Assembly: GCA_027625915.1 (NCBI GenBank)
Contig: JANTQA010000047.1
Span: forward strand, 1,674,001-1,738,000
Length of the DNA stretch: 64,000 nucleotides
Source: Anaeramoeba flamelloides
Lineage: Eukaryota; Metamonada; Anaeramoebidae
Reading direction: 5' to 3'
In this document: piece after piece, positions 12,489 through 23,613 of the stretch
Numbering within the stretch: the stretch's first letter is position 1
Layout: each line of letters opens with the position of its first letter
Notes under the pieces: model-generated
Database searches by the model: none
Told to the model about the DNA's origin: nothing
Seen by the model: the letters and a program-made list of their open reading frames with translations, nothing else
Program-made: the position numbers and the translations under genes

Positions 12489-12687
12489 ACAGTCAGTTTC
12501 ACTTTTAAGGCACAAACTTTCAACGAAATTTAAGGCACAAAAAAATCTCAAATTAAGGCACAATTTTTTGGAAACTTAATTTTCACAAATTATTTTACTA
12601 GAATTTGAATTTTGTGCCTTAATTTGAGATTTTTATTGTGCCTTAAATTTCGTAGAAAGTTTGTGCCTTAAAAGTGAAACTGACTGT
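12489..12687. repeat. Family E hairpin element, copy E1 (best preserved)
   Basis: About 200 bp with two near-perfect arms of about 80 bp, starting ACAGTCAGTTTCACTTTTAA, around a loop of about 35 bp. Each arm carries three spaced copies of TTAAGGCACAA. Other copies lie at 10755, 15964 and 46945. Confidence 0.85.
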
Positions 12688-13667
12688 AAAGTAATGATTT
12701 ACTTTTTGTTTTAATTGTAATTAATTTAAATAATTGATAAATCGAACAAATCAATTAAAATAGAATATAGTAAAACTCTGTATCTCGCCCTTGATTCGAT
12801 CAGTTTCCTATTTGAGATATTTTTATAAACTATTATGTTTTTAAAAGATCTATTTTAGGATGAGCAAAAATTTTTTAATTTTTAAAAATATTCACTGAAT
12901 TAACCTATTATATCTGAACTATTATATCGGAATATCTTTGGTATGTGTATTATTAATATAAAAATCAAAGAATTCTTGTTAAATAACTTGTGTAGACTTT
13001 TTAACATGTTTTTACAATTTAAAACCATGTTTATTTTTTCTTTCTTGCCTTCAGCTTAAAAAAAAAAATAAAAATTATAAATAATAAGGAAATATGAAAT
13101 TTTTTTTGTTAAAATTCTACAATTAAAGGGAAATTCGAAAAATTTAAAGGAAAAATTCAAAGATAATCTGAAAAAAAAGAATTAGATTTTAATACAATTG
13201 TATGACCTAAAATCACAAGAAACTGATTCCAATAAATTCAAGATTTAAATTATCATACAAGAACAAGGAGTTTAGATTTAAAATTGATTTAACCTTAGGA
13301 TTCTATTATGTATAGTATATAATAATAAGCCAGCTTTTATTTTGGGAATAGCAGAAAAAAAAATAGGATGGGTTTTATTATGAAACAATAATTTAATTTT
13401 CTCTCAATCAATTTTTTTCAACAGCCTTAAAAGTGAATTTTTTGAAAATATCCAATCCTTTTTAAAAGTAAACTCATCTTTGTAATATTGTCTTTCTAGT
13501 TGGGATTGCAGTAATTACTGTTTTGTTTTGGTATTTATATAACTTTGCAATGATAATTATTGAATCTATTTCATAAGCTAATGTGTACATTCAATTTTCA
13601 AAACCATTTTTTCCAATTTTTAATTTTTTCGGCTTTTCTTTTTCTTCAAGAAACACCAACCACTTAA
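12688..13667. other. Upstream flank of the LRR gene
   Basis: AT-rich with no gene. It must hold the promoter of the LRR gene at 13668, but I see no motif that I can defend. Confidence 0.5.
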
Positions 13668-14246
13668 ATGGCAGAAACAAACCAATCAGTAGAAATTGTC
13701 AACGAAGAAAAATCTATTTTCAAAAAATTTTTACGTTTCGATGATGATTGGGTTGACCTCTCATTCACTTGTCCACCATTGACAAGTGTCCCCTTGAAAT
13801 ATCTTACGCCAAAACTGAAGGAAATTAATTTGTCAAATAATGAACTGACAGAGTTCCCAGAGGAGTTGTACCAATGCAAAGAATTGATGCACCTTTATTT
13901 GTCATTTAACAAGATCACGAATTTGCCAGATATCGGGGAAAAGTTCCCAAATCTTGTTACCCTGGATCTTTCATACAATAACCTCGTTGTACTTCCTGAT
14001 CTTAGCAAGTTTAAATCATTAGAGGTATTGATCTTGTCTTCAAACAAAATTGAATCAGTCCCAGAATCGATCGGAGAGCTCAAACAGTTAAAACAAGTCT
14101 ATTTGGACAATAATGTAATTAATGAGATGCCAAAAAGCTTTCAATCACTTACCCTGAACGTCAGTAGGTTAGAGGGAAACAAGCTCCACCAAAAGGCTTC
14201 GAGAGTCTTAAGTGGTTTAATTTCAAAAAGATTACTCCTCAAATAA
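13668..14246 (+). CDS. Small leucine-rich-repeat protein
   Basis: Single-exon gene of 192 aa with an ATG start and TAA stop. Residues about 45-165 hold five or six typical 22-24-residue LRRs (LxxLxLxxNxLxxLP), for example LKEINLSNNELTEFPEEL, LVTLDLSYNNLVVLP and LEVLILSSNKIESVPESIG. There is no signal peptide, membrane segment or other domain, so it is probably a cytoplasmic binding protein of the Ras-suppressor/Shoc2-like type. The N-terminal 30 residues (VDLSFTCPPLTSVP) look like a first degenerate repeat. Codon use is much richer in G and C than the flanks. A TTTTC-rich tract (14260-14312) starts 14 nt after the stop and may mark 3'-end formation. Its exact ligand is unknown. Confidence 0.9.
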   Translation: MAETNQSVEIVNEEKSIFKKFLRFDDDWVDLSFTCPPLTSVPLKYLTPKLKEINLSNNELTEFPEELYQCKELMHLYLSFNKITNLPDIGEKFPNLVTLDLSYNNLVVLPDLSKFKSLEVLILSSNKIESVPESIGELKQLKQVYLDNNVINEMPKSFQSLTLNVSRLEGNKLHQKASRVLSGLISKRLLLK

Positions 14247-15963
14247 TTAATCCTCATTTTTTTTTTTCTTTTCTTTTCTTTTCTTTTTTTTCTTTTCTTT
14301 TCTTTTTTTTTATTTTTATTTTTTTGTTCAGATTTTTTTACAAACAATCCTCTTTTTTTATTTTCAAAAAGAAAAAAGAGTGAACTAAAAAATAATTCTA
14401 TGAATTTTTTATTATCACCTCCTTTTAATAACAAATAATTTATTCAATATTTCTTGGTTAAAAATTTATGTTCATTTTCAACTTTTTTTGTTTCATTTTT
14501 ATTTTTCACTTGTATTTCGTTTTGAATTCACTTATGACAAGAACTGGGTTTTAAATTAACCTTAAAATCATATCTTTGGTTTTGTTTTTGTGTGGATTTA
14601 ATTTTCCTTCCAATTACAAAAAGTTGCAAAACATAAAAAAAAAAATTAAAACAAATAGTCTTTAATTGGTTTCTCACAATCAATAATTTCTAATTTTGTT
14701 TTAAATATAAAACCTTTGGTTTGTTTAATGCTTAATTTTAACTTTTGGTTGTCTTTTTTAGTGGTTTGTATTTATTTATATATATATATATTAATCGTTT
14801 ATTGGCTAGATAGAAATTATTTTACTCATAGAAACTTTTGATCCCTTACTAAATACAGGCCATCAATTTGAACCACACATCATTTTGTACCGCCCAAAGG
14901 TTTGATTTAATGATCATAATATTGGTACATGCGTTTTCCAAAAGTCAAAATCAAGCTACTATCAATTAAAAAATAGAAAAAGCAATAAATTAAAAATCTA
15001 ATATAATTGTACAAAATAAAAGAGTGTTTGGATTTAAATCGATCTAAATAAATTGATTTTTTTTTTCATTTTATTGTTTTAGTTTTTTTATGATTTCACG
15101 AAATCATAAATTAGAGGTTATATTAAATATTTTTATAATTTAATTATTCTTTTTCAAAAATAGTTTGAATGTAAGATATTAATAAAAAGGTTAAAAAATA
15201 TTTTGTATTATTCATCTAAAAATAAAATAAAAAAAACAGTACTGACAATAATTTATTTGGGCTTGAGATATTTCATCTATTTATGAAGTTCTTATTCAAA
15301 ACCAAATAAAGTGAGGAATTCCCTCTGATTATATTTTATTAGATATTTGGGCTTTTCAATTAAAAATAATTCGGTTGGTGATTCAGAAATTTTTGAAATT
15401 GAAGGAAACAGCCAATAAACCATTCAACATTTGATGTTCAAAAAAAAAAAAAATCGTTTTAAATTATATTAATACTTATTATTCTAATTTTAGTTTCTTT
15501 TATTTTATTCTTTATTTTATATTTTATTTTCTATTTTTACTCTCATTGGTCAAAAATATTTTTTTTTTCTTTTCTCTTTTTTTAAGAATAGTTATTATAT
15601 GATCTATAATCTATCCTATATTATAGATAGGATGAAAAAAACTAAATAATGTTTATTTTATTACCAAATTTGATATTATTTTTCTAAATATCCCCTCTTT
15701 GATAAATATAAAAAAAAAACTAAAAACAAATTTTCTAATTATTTTTATTTGTGGTAAGTAGAAATCCTTTTTTTCTAAATGAAAAAATTAAGAATAACTA
15801 TTTTTAAACTAATATTGTGATAAATATATTTTTTCATTTGGTTGAAAATAAAAGTTTAAAAGTCATTTATATATGTTAAAAACAGTATTTATGGTGCTTA
15901 AAAACCTTTATATAATAATTTTTACCATTTGAACTTTGGAAATTATTTTTTGAACATGTTTTA
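14247..15963. other. Intergenic, no gene seen
   Basis: Starts with the TTTTC tract (14260-14312) after the LRR gene. The rest is AT-rich without coding signal. Confidence 0.5.
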
Positions 15964-16160
15964 GAGTCAGTTTCAAATTTAAGGCACAAACTTTCATCAA
16001 AATTTAAGGCACAAAAAAATCTCATATTAAAGCACAAAATTTGGAATTTTTTTTTTTACAATTTATTTTACTAGTATCTGAATTTTTTTTCCTTAATTTG
16101 AGATTTTTATTGTGCCTTCAATTTCGTTGGTATTTGTGTCTTAAAACTTGAACTGGCTGT
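15964..16160. repeat. Family E hairpin element, copy E2
   Basis: Starts GAGTCAGTTTCAAATTTAAGG and ends AACTGGCTGT. Its arms match E1 with scattered changes. It abuts the duplicated segment that carries the small ORF at 16295. Confidence 0.75.
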
Positions 16161-16164
16161 AAAC

Positions 16165-16880
16165 TATTTTTCAAGCAAAAGGGTACACATCTTATATCAC
16201 CAATACCATTGAATTTAATTGTCAATAAGATAAGTACTTATTGGTGATTTACATTTTAATTATTCATTTTTTCATTTTTTATTTTTTTTTAATTATGGAT
16301 TTTGAACAGTTGGAAAATGAAAAAACAAGATCAGAAAAAACCAATTTGGAAATAATCTACCAGTGTGTAAATGGAAATAGTTTAAGTTGGATTTTGAATC
16401 AGCTAGATATAGAGGAATTAAGAAAGGTCATTATTGGATTGATGTATAAAAGAAGAAAGAAAAGAGAAATAAAGAAAAAATCAATTCTAACAAAATAACC
16501 AGATAAATTGTATGTTTTATCTTGAATATGAGACTTTAAAGATCAAAAATTTGATGTGTAAAGAGTTTTCAATATAATGTAAAGAAGTTTTAACAATCCA
16601 CCTTATTCAACAGTTTTTATTGATTTTATATTTTTTTCCCTGAAATTTCCAACAAGAGATTTCTCATTTCAAATAAAGGGGAATATAAATTTTTCAAATA
16701 TTGAATGTTAATTTTTATTGTTTTGTTTTATTGATTTTTAAAGATTCGATTGGGTGTTTTTTAGGTTTGAAAGTGTTTCTTATATTTTAAAATATAACTA
16801 CAATTAATTTGATTTCAGTATAAATAATTCTTGAAATTTTTTCGTGTACTTTTATTAGAAAAAGAGTTGTTATTTCTATA
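16165..16880 (+). repeat. Duplicated segment, copy 1
   Basis: About 700 bp, including both flanks of the ORF at 16295, is recognisably repeated at 49965-50660 in the same orientation. Shared flanking blocks include ACTTATTGGTGATTT before the ORF and GAATATGAGACTTTAA and GAGATTTCTCATT after it. It has no inverted ends, so it looks like a gene duplication or a unit of a larger dispersed repeat. Confidence 0.75.
16295..16498 (+). CDS. Small charged protein of 67 aa, unknown
   Basis: The ATG at 16295 is preferred because it is the start conserved in the decayed copy at 50090. Upstream in-frame codons are AT-rich and not conserved. The protein begins MDFEQLENEKTRSEK, has a predicted helical middle (LSWILNQLDIEELRKVI) and a strongly basic tail (KRRKKREIKKK). 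No family is recognised. The fact that two copies kept similar coding text supports a real gene or a gene of a dispersed repeat. It could also be the last exon of something larger. Confidence 0.45.
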   Translation: MDFEQLENEKTRSEKTNLEIIYQCVNGNSLSWILNQLDIEELRKVIIGLMYKRRKKREIKKKSILTK

Positions 16881-18091
16881 TCTATGATGAAAAAAATATA
16901 AATAAAAGCAGAAATTGAAAAACAGAATAAAAAAAATCGAAAAAATAGAAAAGAGATAAATATAATAATGGGGTTTTATGATTATAAAAATAAAGTTTAA
17001 TTGAATAGATATAATAATAAAATATCAATATTCTGAAAAAAATATATCATTAATAGTAAAGGATAGAATAAATAGGCTGAATTTTATATTTTATTTTTGG
17101 TTATGATTAATTTTTCATTGATTTTTTTGTTTTGATTTGTTTTGAGACATTCTTTCCAATAATTTCTAGAACTTTTGTATTTAATATACGACTTTTTTGT
17201 AATTCGTATAATTTTAAATTAGATTTTAAGGTTTTATTGTTTTTAAAAAACAAGCATAAATTTGAGAAATATATTTATTTTGGGTATATATTGAGAATAT
17301 TTAAAAAAAGGGTGAAATTTCAGGAATAACCCAGATATTTTTGATAAAGATAAATAAGAAATTTAAATCTGGATTGTTAAAAAATATTTCTAAATTAATC
17401 AAAAATAATCAAAAAGTTTATTCAGCCTTTACTTGAAAACCGAGATTTTTTGATTTAATTTTCTGACATTATTTTTTTATTTGTTGAATATTTTTAATTT
17501 GATTCGAATTTATACATATGTTTTCTCCATGGGTATAGATTTTATCATGGGTTATACAGTAAATTTGTATTAAATTCTATTTTTTTATTTTTTTTTATAA
17601 GGTTGAAATTTTCACGTGTTTATATTTTTATTAATGAAATAAATTAAGATTTTAACGCCATTTAATATTATATTGTTAAACTTTTTGTAATTGGAGTATA
17701 TCTCTTAATCCATTATTACTCCAAGTTTTTATACTTTTTAGTTCATTATTTGAAATTTTAAAATTTTCAAATTCCTCATTAGATTTCGAAAAGATAAATA
17801 TTTAAAGTAATATTATTCTAAATCCAATTGGGAATAATGAATTGTTGAAAATATATTAAGATCTGTTAATAATGTTTTGAGTTTTTTTTTTATTTTCTCT
17901 TGAATCTATTTCAAAAAAAAACGAAATTAAACATCCCATATTGGAATTTACTAAGTTTTTTTGAATAATTTTTTTTTTTTTTTTTTTGATAAAGGCCATT
18001 CCTAATTTTATAATTATTATCTAGAATAAAAAGAAAATAATTTTTATTGGATCGATATTTTCCTTCAATAACCTAAAAGTAGATCATCTGC
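16881..18091. other. Intergenic, no gene seen
   Basis: AT-rich. The short open frame near 17132-17329 has the composition of non-coding DNA. Confidence 0.5.
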
Positions 18092-18295
18092 GTGGATTTA
18101 AATATGTTCAGATTAAAAACTCGAGTTTTTCAACAAGGAGATACGTTATATAATCAGCTAGTATTGCAGAGAGTGGATCTTAGATGTAAACTCCCCTTCC
18201 CGTGCCTTGGATGTATATATCAGGATGAAATTATTCATAGATCTATTTTTAATATATATATTGAATGCTTATTTAATCCGTTTATGGCTAACTGA
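18092..18295 (+). CDS. Isolated short ORF in a GC-richer island
   Basis: The track frame is open from 18092, where the first codon is TTG-like rather than ATG. The first in-frame ATG is near 18104, giving a frame of about 63 aa to TGA. It includes a Cys-containing block, CKLPFPCLGCIY. Codons are unusually GC-rich for the window (CTC CCC TTC CCG TGC), which is why it is listed. No homologue or domain is recognised. It could be a small gene, an exon with unseen partners or a remnant of foreign DNA. Confidence 0.25.
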   Translation: MDLNMFRLKTRVFQQGDTLYNQLVLQRVDLRCKLPFPCLGCIYQDEIIHRSIFNIYIECLFNPFMAN

Positions 18296-19224
18296 TTCGA
18301 ATTTTTTTTTTTATAATTTCCCGAAGGCTGAAATTTCTTCAATTTAAAACAAATTGTTTTCTTTTAGTGTACAAAATCAAATTAATTCAATTTGATTAAA
18401 TTAGTGGTTGTTTTATAATCCTCTACATTTGGCAAGGTCAGGATTTGGTAAGATTCATGAGAAAAAAATAACTCATTTGGAAAATGGATAAAAAAAAATC
18501 TTTGAGATCTTCATAAAATGCCAAAACTCAACACTTGACACCAACAAGTTGTATTCAAAATTAACAATCCAAACCTTTCAAATTGGAATTTTAGTATCAC
18601 TCTTGGGTATTTTTTTTAAAAAAAGATCCTCTTTTTTCATTTTTGTTTTTTAAGGATCTAACAAACATCACATAAGGATTATTTTTGATTTGAATGAAAC
18701 ATTCTTAATAATTATTTTTTCCCATTTCAGAAAATTATTTTTTGTCTTATTAACTTTACCACACATGTGCAAAAAGTGATGTCTTAATATCTAAAAAATA
18801 ATAATAACCTTCAAAATAAAAATATCTTAAAGGTTTTTTATATTTATTTATGAATATCAATATCACCTCGAAAAACTAATAATAAAAAGAATAACAAAAT
18901 AAAGCCAAAAAAATCAAAAAATTATTAAATAAAAAAAGTTCTTGTGTGTTATTTTTATTTTTTTTGGATTTGAAATCTATGAATGGAAATTATTTAAATT
19001 TAATTTTTTTTTTTTTATTTGAATAACTAAAAAAGATCATCATTAGTTGTTAGACTTGCTTTGTTTGACAAAAATTCTTCAACAAAAAGTTTTTGGGAAT
19101 CGAAGAAAACAAAAGCAATGAGATGATGAATTAAATAAAAAAAATATCAAAAAAAACAACTAATATTCAAAAAAAAAAAAAAAAAAAGAAGAAGAAAAGT
19201 TAACTTTAAAAATAATAAAGAAAA
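18296..19224. other. 3' flank of the eS4 gene
   Basis: No gene. On the eS4 sense strand the segment right after the stop (19198-19170) is a pyrimidine tract, which could be a 3'-end signal. Confidence 0.5.
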
Positions 19225-19912
19225 TTATTTCTTTTTAGATTTAGCTTGTTCGTGTTTTTTGATTCTTTGTTTTCTGTCTTCGTTAGGATCTGGTCTAATA
19301 CCTCTATTTTTAGGGAGGGAGATCATTGGTCTATTTTTTCTACCAATAACAAAGACATTTGATAATCTTGTAGCAAATGAGTGTCCCTTTTCATCTTTGA
19401 TGTGAATAATGTCATAGGATCCGGCATGTAATTCCTTTTTGGTGATGATTCCAATTCTTCCAGTATTTCTACCGCCTGTGATCATGACAACATTACCAAC
19501 TGCAAATTTAATGAAGCCAACAATTTTGTTTTCTTTGATATCGAATTTGATTGTATCATTGACCTTGATTAAAGGATCTGGATATCTGAAGGTTCTTCCG
19601 TCATGTGTGACAATAAATGGGATTCTTTTCATTCCGATTTGTGATTTTTTGACTTTACATAATTTAAAGTTGGATTCTTTTTGTGTAATTTTATGTGCAA
19701 CAAATCTTCCTTTTTCGTCGTAAAGGATTCTGAAGTTTTCATTGGTTCGATCAATTGAAATTACATCTTTGAAGTTTTTTTTGTTTTAATTTGAGTTATT
19801 TTTTTAATTAGGTAAATTTTGTTTAGCAATTTTATTTTGGATTTGTTTGAAAATTGAAATCAAAAATGTTTCTAATTAAAAAAATTATAAAAAAAGAAAC
19901 ATAGACAACAAG

Positions 19913-19967
<55 letters not shown>

Positions 19968-20631
19968 AAAAAAAAAAAAGAAAAAAGCAAAGAAAGCAAA
20001 AAAAAAAAAAAAAGCAATAAAGAAGTAAAAATAAAAAAAGGAAGAAATGTGTATTTACCCATAAAACCAGTTGGATAAGTGTTGTCAGTTCTAACTTTTC
20101 CGTCAACTTTTACAACCCTTTGCATAAGGATCAAGGTGACTTCCTTTCCTGTTAAAGCATATTTTAATTTGTTTCGAAGTAAAAGTGTCAATGGAAGACA
20201 TTCTCTTAATTTATGTGGACCAGTTGATGGTCTTGGTGCCTTTTGTGATTGAATGATAATTTTTAAGGTTTAATTTGATAAAAAGAATAAAAAAAAATTG
20301 TAATAAAAAGAAAGTAAATTGGTTTAGTTCCAAGACATTTGTGATGAAAACAAAAACAAAAACAAAAAGAATAAAAAAAGAATAAAAAAAGAGAAACAGT
20401 TTAGATTCTCTGTTTTTGTAGGAAGTGTTCAAATTTCTTAATCATTGAATTTGTTGAAATATGAAATTTGATCCTTTTGTTTTTGTTTATGAAGATTGTC
20501 AAATAAATAAAAAAAAAAAGAAAATCTAAAAGGAAAAACGTTTAACATACCCATGTTCCACCTAATTTGTCAAGCATCCAATTTTTTGGAGTGTTTAATC
20601 TTTTTAAATGTTTTCTTGGTCCTCTAGTCAT
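19225..20631 (-). CDS. RPS4: 40S ribosomal protein eS4 (RPS4)
   Basis: Small-subunit ribosomal protein that binds 18S rRNA. Three exons join in phase: 20631-20551, 20239-20059 and 19766-19225, giving 267 aa against about 263 in animals. The N-terminus [18 protein letters not shown] and [17 protein letters not shown] are diagnostic. The S4 RNA-binding region follows ([29 protein letters not shown]), then [35 protein letters not shown] and the KOW-type [15 protein letters not shown]. Introns are 311 nt (GTATGT donor) and 292 nt (GTAAAT donor). The second splits the Asp codon of GFMD and carries a 49-nt T tract on the sense strand. Nothing essential is missing. Confidence 0.97.
19917..19965. repeat. 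49-nt A tract (T tract in eS4 sense) in intron 2
   Basis: An unbroken A run on the plus strand inside the second eS4 intron, followed by further A-rich sequence to about 20013. On the transcribed sense it is a poly-U stretch upstream of the acceptor. Confidence 0.9.
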
Positions 20632-23062
20632 AATAACACACAATTAATAATAAAAGAAATGAAGAAAAAATGACAATGCTTGCAAACTGAATATTGATCA
20701 TCAAAAAAAGTACTAAACAGACATTGATTTTCTTTCTTAAATGGTGTGGTCTAAAACAAAGGAAGTGTGAAGGTATATTATTTACAAACATTTCTTTATT
20801 CTCATAAGGGACGAGTAAACTCAAAAAAGTCTACATGTAAATATACTATCGTCTTCGAAAAAACTTTTTTATGATTTCTTGAAATTGAAAAATGAAGTAA
20901 AAATCTGATTACTACAATATTAAACTTACTTTTAATGAGATTTTCCGAAAATAGTATTGTTTTTAAAAATTCTAATCCATTTTTCTAATTTTTGAAAAGT
21001 TCAAAATTCAATCTATTTCTAAATTATTTAAAAAAAATTATATTCTTTGAAAGAAGATTTAAATCTTATTATTTTCAAAGGAAGTGTACAAAAATACACT
21101 GTAAAAATCAAACCACAACCTTCAAAATAATTCAGTTTAAAAAATCTACTTAATTTCAAAAAAATTACAATACTGGTATTTTAATTTTAATTGGGAAAAA
21201 TTTTCACTTCCCCATCAATTTCCTTTTTAAAAGAGAGATCCCAAATTACAACTTACACACTTATGAAAACTCTTTTTATTAAAGAAAAATATGGAAAATG
21301 AAGTTAAAATTTTGTCCGTTTTAGAATTCAAATACCAGTAATTATTTTAAACTTGGAAAAAAAATAAATTTTTTGATTCAAAGAACATTTCAAATCAATT
21401 TTTTCATTTTTGTTGAACAAAAAAATCCCAGAAAAAAAAGCAAACCATCAAATTAAAAATTCCTCTTATATACTTTTTTGAAACCTGGAAAATTCAATTT
21501 ATAATATCAAGAAATTATTTTTAATTTGATTATTTATAATCAATAAGTAAATACACTATCTTCATACTTTCATCGACTTATTAACAACACAAAGATTAAA
21601 TATATAAATAAGCGTTACAATTATTTCTCAATTTTTTCAAGATTTTCAAACAAATAAAACAAATTCAAATAAATAAATCTTATAAAAAAAATAATAGATA
21701 TTATAAAAAAACTGATTATAATACCAACAGTTCATTGTTTATACTCTTAGTGTTTGAAAAAGAATTTTGATTAATCTTTTAAATTTCAAGAAATTTAATA
21801 AATTTCCGTAAATAGATAAAATAAGGGAAAATTTTTTAGATCTCAAAGGATTCAATATTTGATTTATTTTTATTATTTTTTTAAAATATCAGATTAAAGA
21901 TTTAAGTTCATTTGTTCATACAGACTCTCAGAAATTACTCAAAGTTAGATTTCTTCAAAATAATTTTTTTTTCAAATTTTTCTTTTTCTAATTGGATCCA
22001 AAAATCCAAAATCAAAAAGGATCCGATCTAGTGACTGAAAAGTTCATTGTGAAAAATGAACTTCTTTTAAAAATGATTACTCATCAATCCAAAGTTGATA
22101 AATATGTTCTATCTTGGGTTTTATCGTACCCTGTGACAATAATTACTCAATTACTATGAGAAAAAAAAACAAATTAAAGTTACTTGTGATATAAGAAACT
22201 AAGTACATTTTTAAAATTTTGAGTCAAATAATTTTTACAAAACTGAATAATTCAAGTCATTACTTTAACCAAACACATTGTACATTTTAAAAAAATAGTT
22301 ACGGAATGTATTCAACTGTAATAGATTTAAATACAAATTAAAAAAAAAAAAAAAATTATTTTGTCAGAAAAAATAATATTACAAATTTTTATTTCTAGAT
22401 CTTATCTGCAACATTTGATATAATTCCTTATTCTTGGTTTGGTTTTATTTTTAATTCCTTCTTTTTTATTCTACAATTTTTTTTAATTTTTTTTTAAGAA
22501 ATAAATTATGATTTCTGAAAGAATTTTTAAATTAATTTTTAATTTTAATGTTCTTAAAAGTGATATTCTTTAAATTTGGTTCAGAAAATAGGATATTTTT
22601 CAAATTTTAATTCAGGTATATAGATTTATTTGATCATATTATAAGATTTTAAAACAATTTATTTTCCAAACAATTTGTAAAAACTTAAATAATTATAAAT
22701 TTTATTTTTTAAACGGGTTTACTATTTCATCAAGTTGAAATTCTGTGGTTTTTTTTTTTTTTTGTTTTGGTTTCATAATTCAATCCCTTTACTTGATTCT
22801 AAGAAACATTATTCTTTATTTTAACTTATTTTGATAACAATATTTGAAAAAGGAATTTTGGAAACTTATATGGTAAAAAATTAAAATTTGACCACTTTTC
22901 TTCCCCAACTAGTAATTTTGAAAAAAAATTAATTTTTTTTCGCAGTGTTTAAAAATTTTATAATTTTCAAGAGGTTTATAAGGAAAACCTACTTTGTTTC
23001 ACTTTTGTGTTTTCAAAATCGAAAACACAAAACAATTAAAACTGTTTTCATGGTTTTAAAGG
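20632..23062. other. Intergenic between eS4 and the poly-C tract
   Basis: Holds the eS4 upstream region, with no defensible promoter motif, and one family G element (21172-21339). A short coding-like frame on the plus strand near 22005-22160 is open for about 49 codons but has no start, splice partner or recognisable content. Confidence 0.4.
21172..21339. repeat. Family G palindromic element, copy G1
   Basis: About 170 bp. It starts ACTGGTATTTTAATTTTAAT and ends AATTCAAATACCAGT, with mirrored arms. TA flanks both ends (TACTGG...CCAGTA). Related copies are at 26576, 29823 and 54968. Confidence 0.75.
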
Positions 23063-23082
23063 CCCCCCCCCCCCCCCCCCCC
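23063..23082 (+). repeat. Poly-C tract of 20
   Basis: Twenty consecutive C bases preceded by GG, in otherwise AT-rich intergenic DNA. No other C run of this kind occurs in the window. Confidence 0.95.
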
Positions 23083-23289
23083 ACCACTTAAATGGGAAAT
23101 CGCAAATTCCCATTGTTTGTGAAGGTTTTTAAGCCAATTACTTTCTACCTATATATAATTGTTTTTTTTCTGTTGTTTTAAAGTTTTTTCCTTTGCATTT
23201 TTTCACATCTGAGAAACGGAAAGTATGATTTCAAAAGAATTCAAGGACTTTTTCAAAAAACAAAAAATGAAAAAACGAATGAAAAGAAA

Positions 23290-23370
23290 TATATATATAT
23301 ATATATATATATATAACAAACATGATTTTTCAAGTCTTTAGTGATTTTAAAACGAAAAATTGTAATGCCT

Positions 23371-23431
<61 letters not shown>
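23290..23431. repeat. Two (TA)n microsatellites
   Basis: A (TA)n run of about 26 bp at 23290-23315 and one of about 58 bp at 23374-23431. Both lie between the poly-C tract and the 3' end of the Rheb-like gene. Confidence 0.9.
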
Positions 23432-23434
<3 letters not shown>

Positions 23435-23613
23435 TTGATTACCAAGATTCAATTAAATAAAACAAATAAACAATAAAAGCAAAACGGATTTATAGTTTTT
23501 TTTTTATTAGAAATTATTTAGTTCACAATTTGAAAAATTAAATAATCTTTAAATTGTTATAATAAAAGTTAATAAGAGAATTCATATGTATTAATTTAAT
23601 ATAGTGATTTCCC

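Noticed and set aside
22005-22160. Coding-like frame on the plus strand of about 49 codons
   Set aside because: The codon text looks plausible, but there is no start, no acceptor with a phase partner and no recognisable content.
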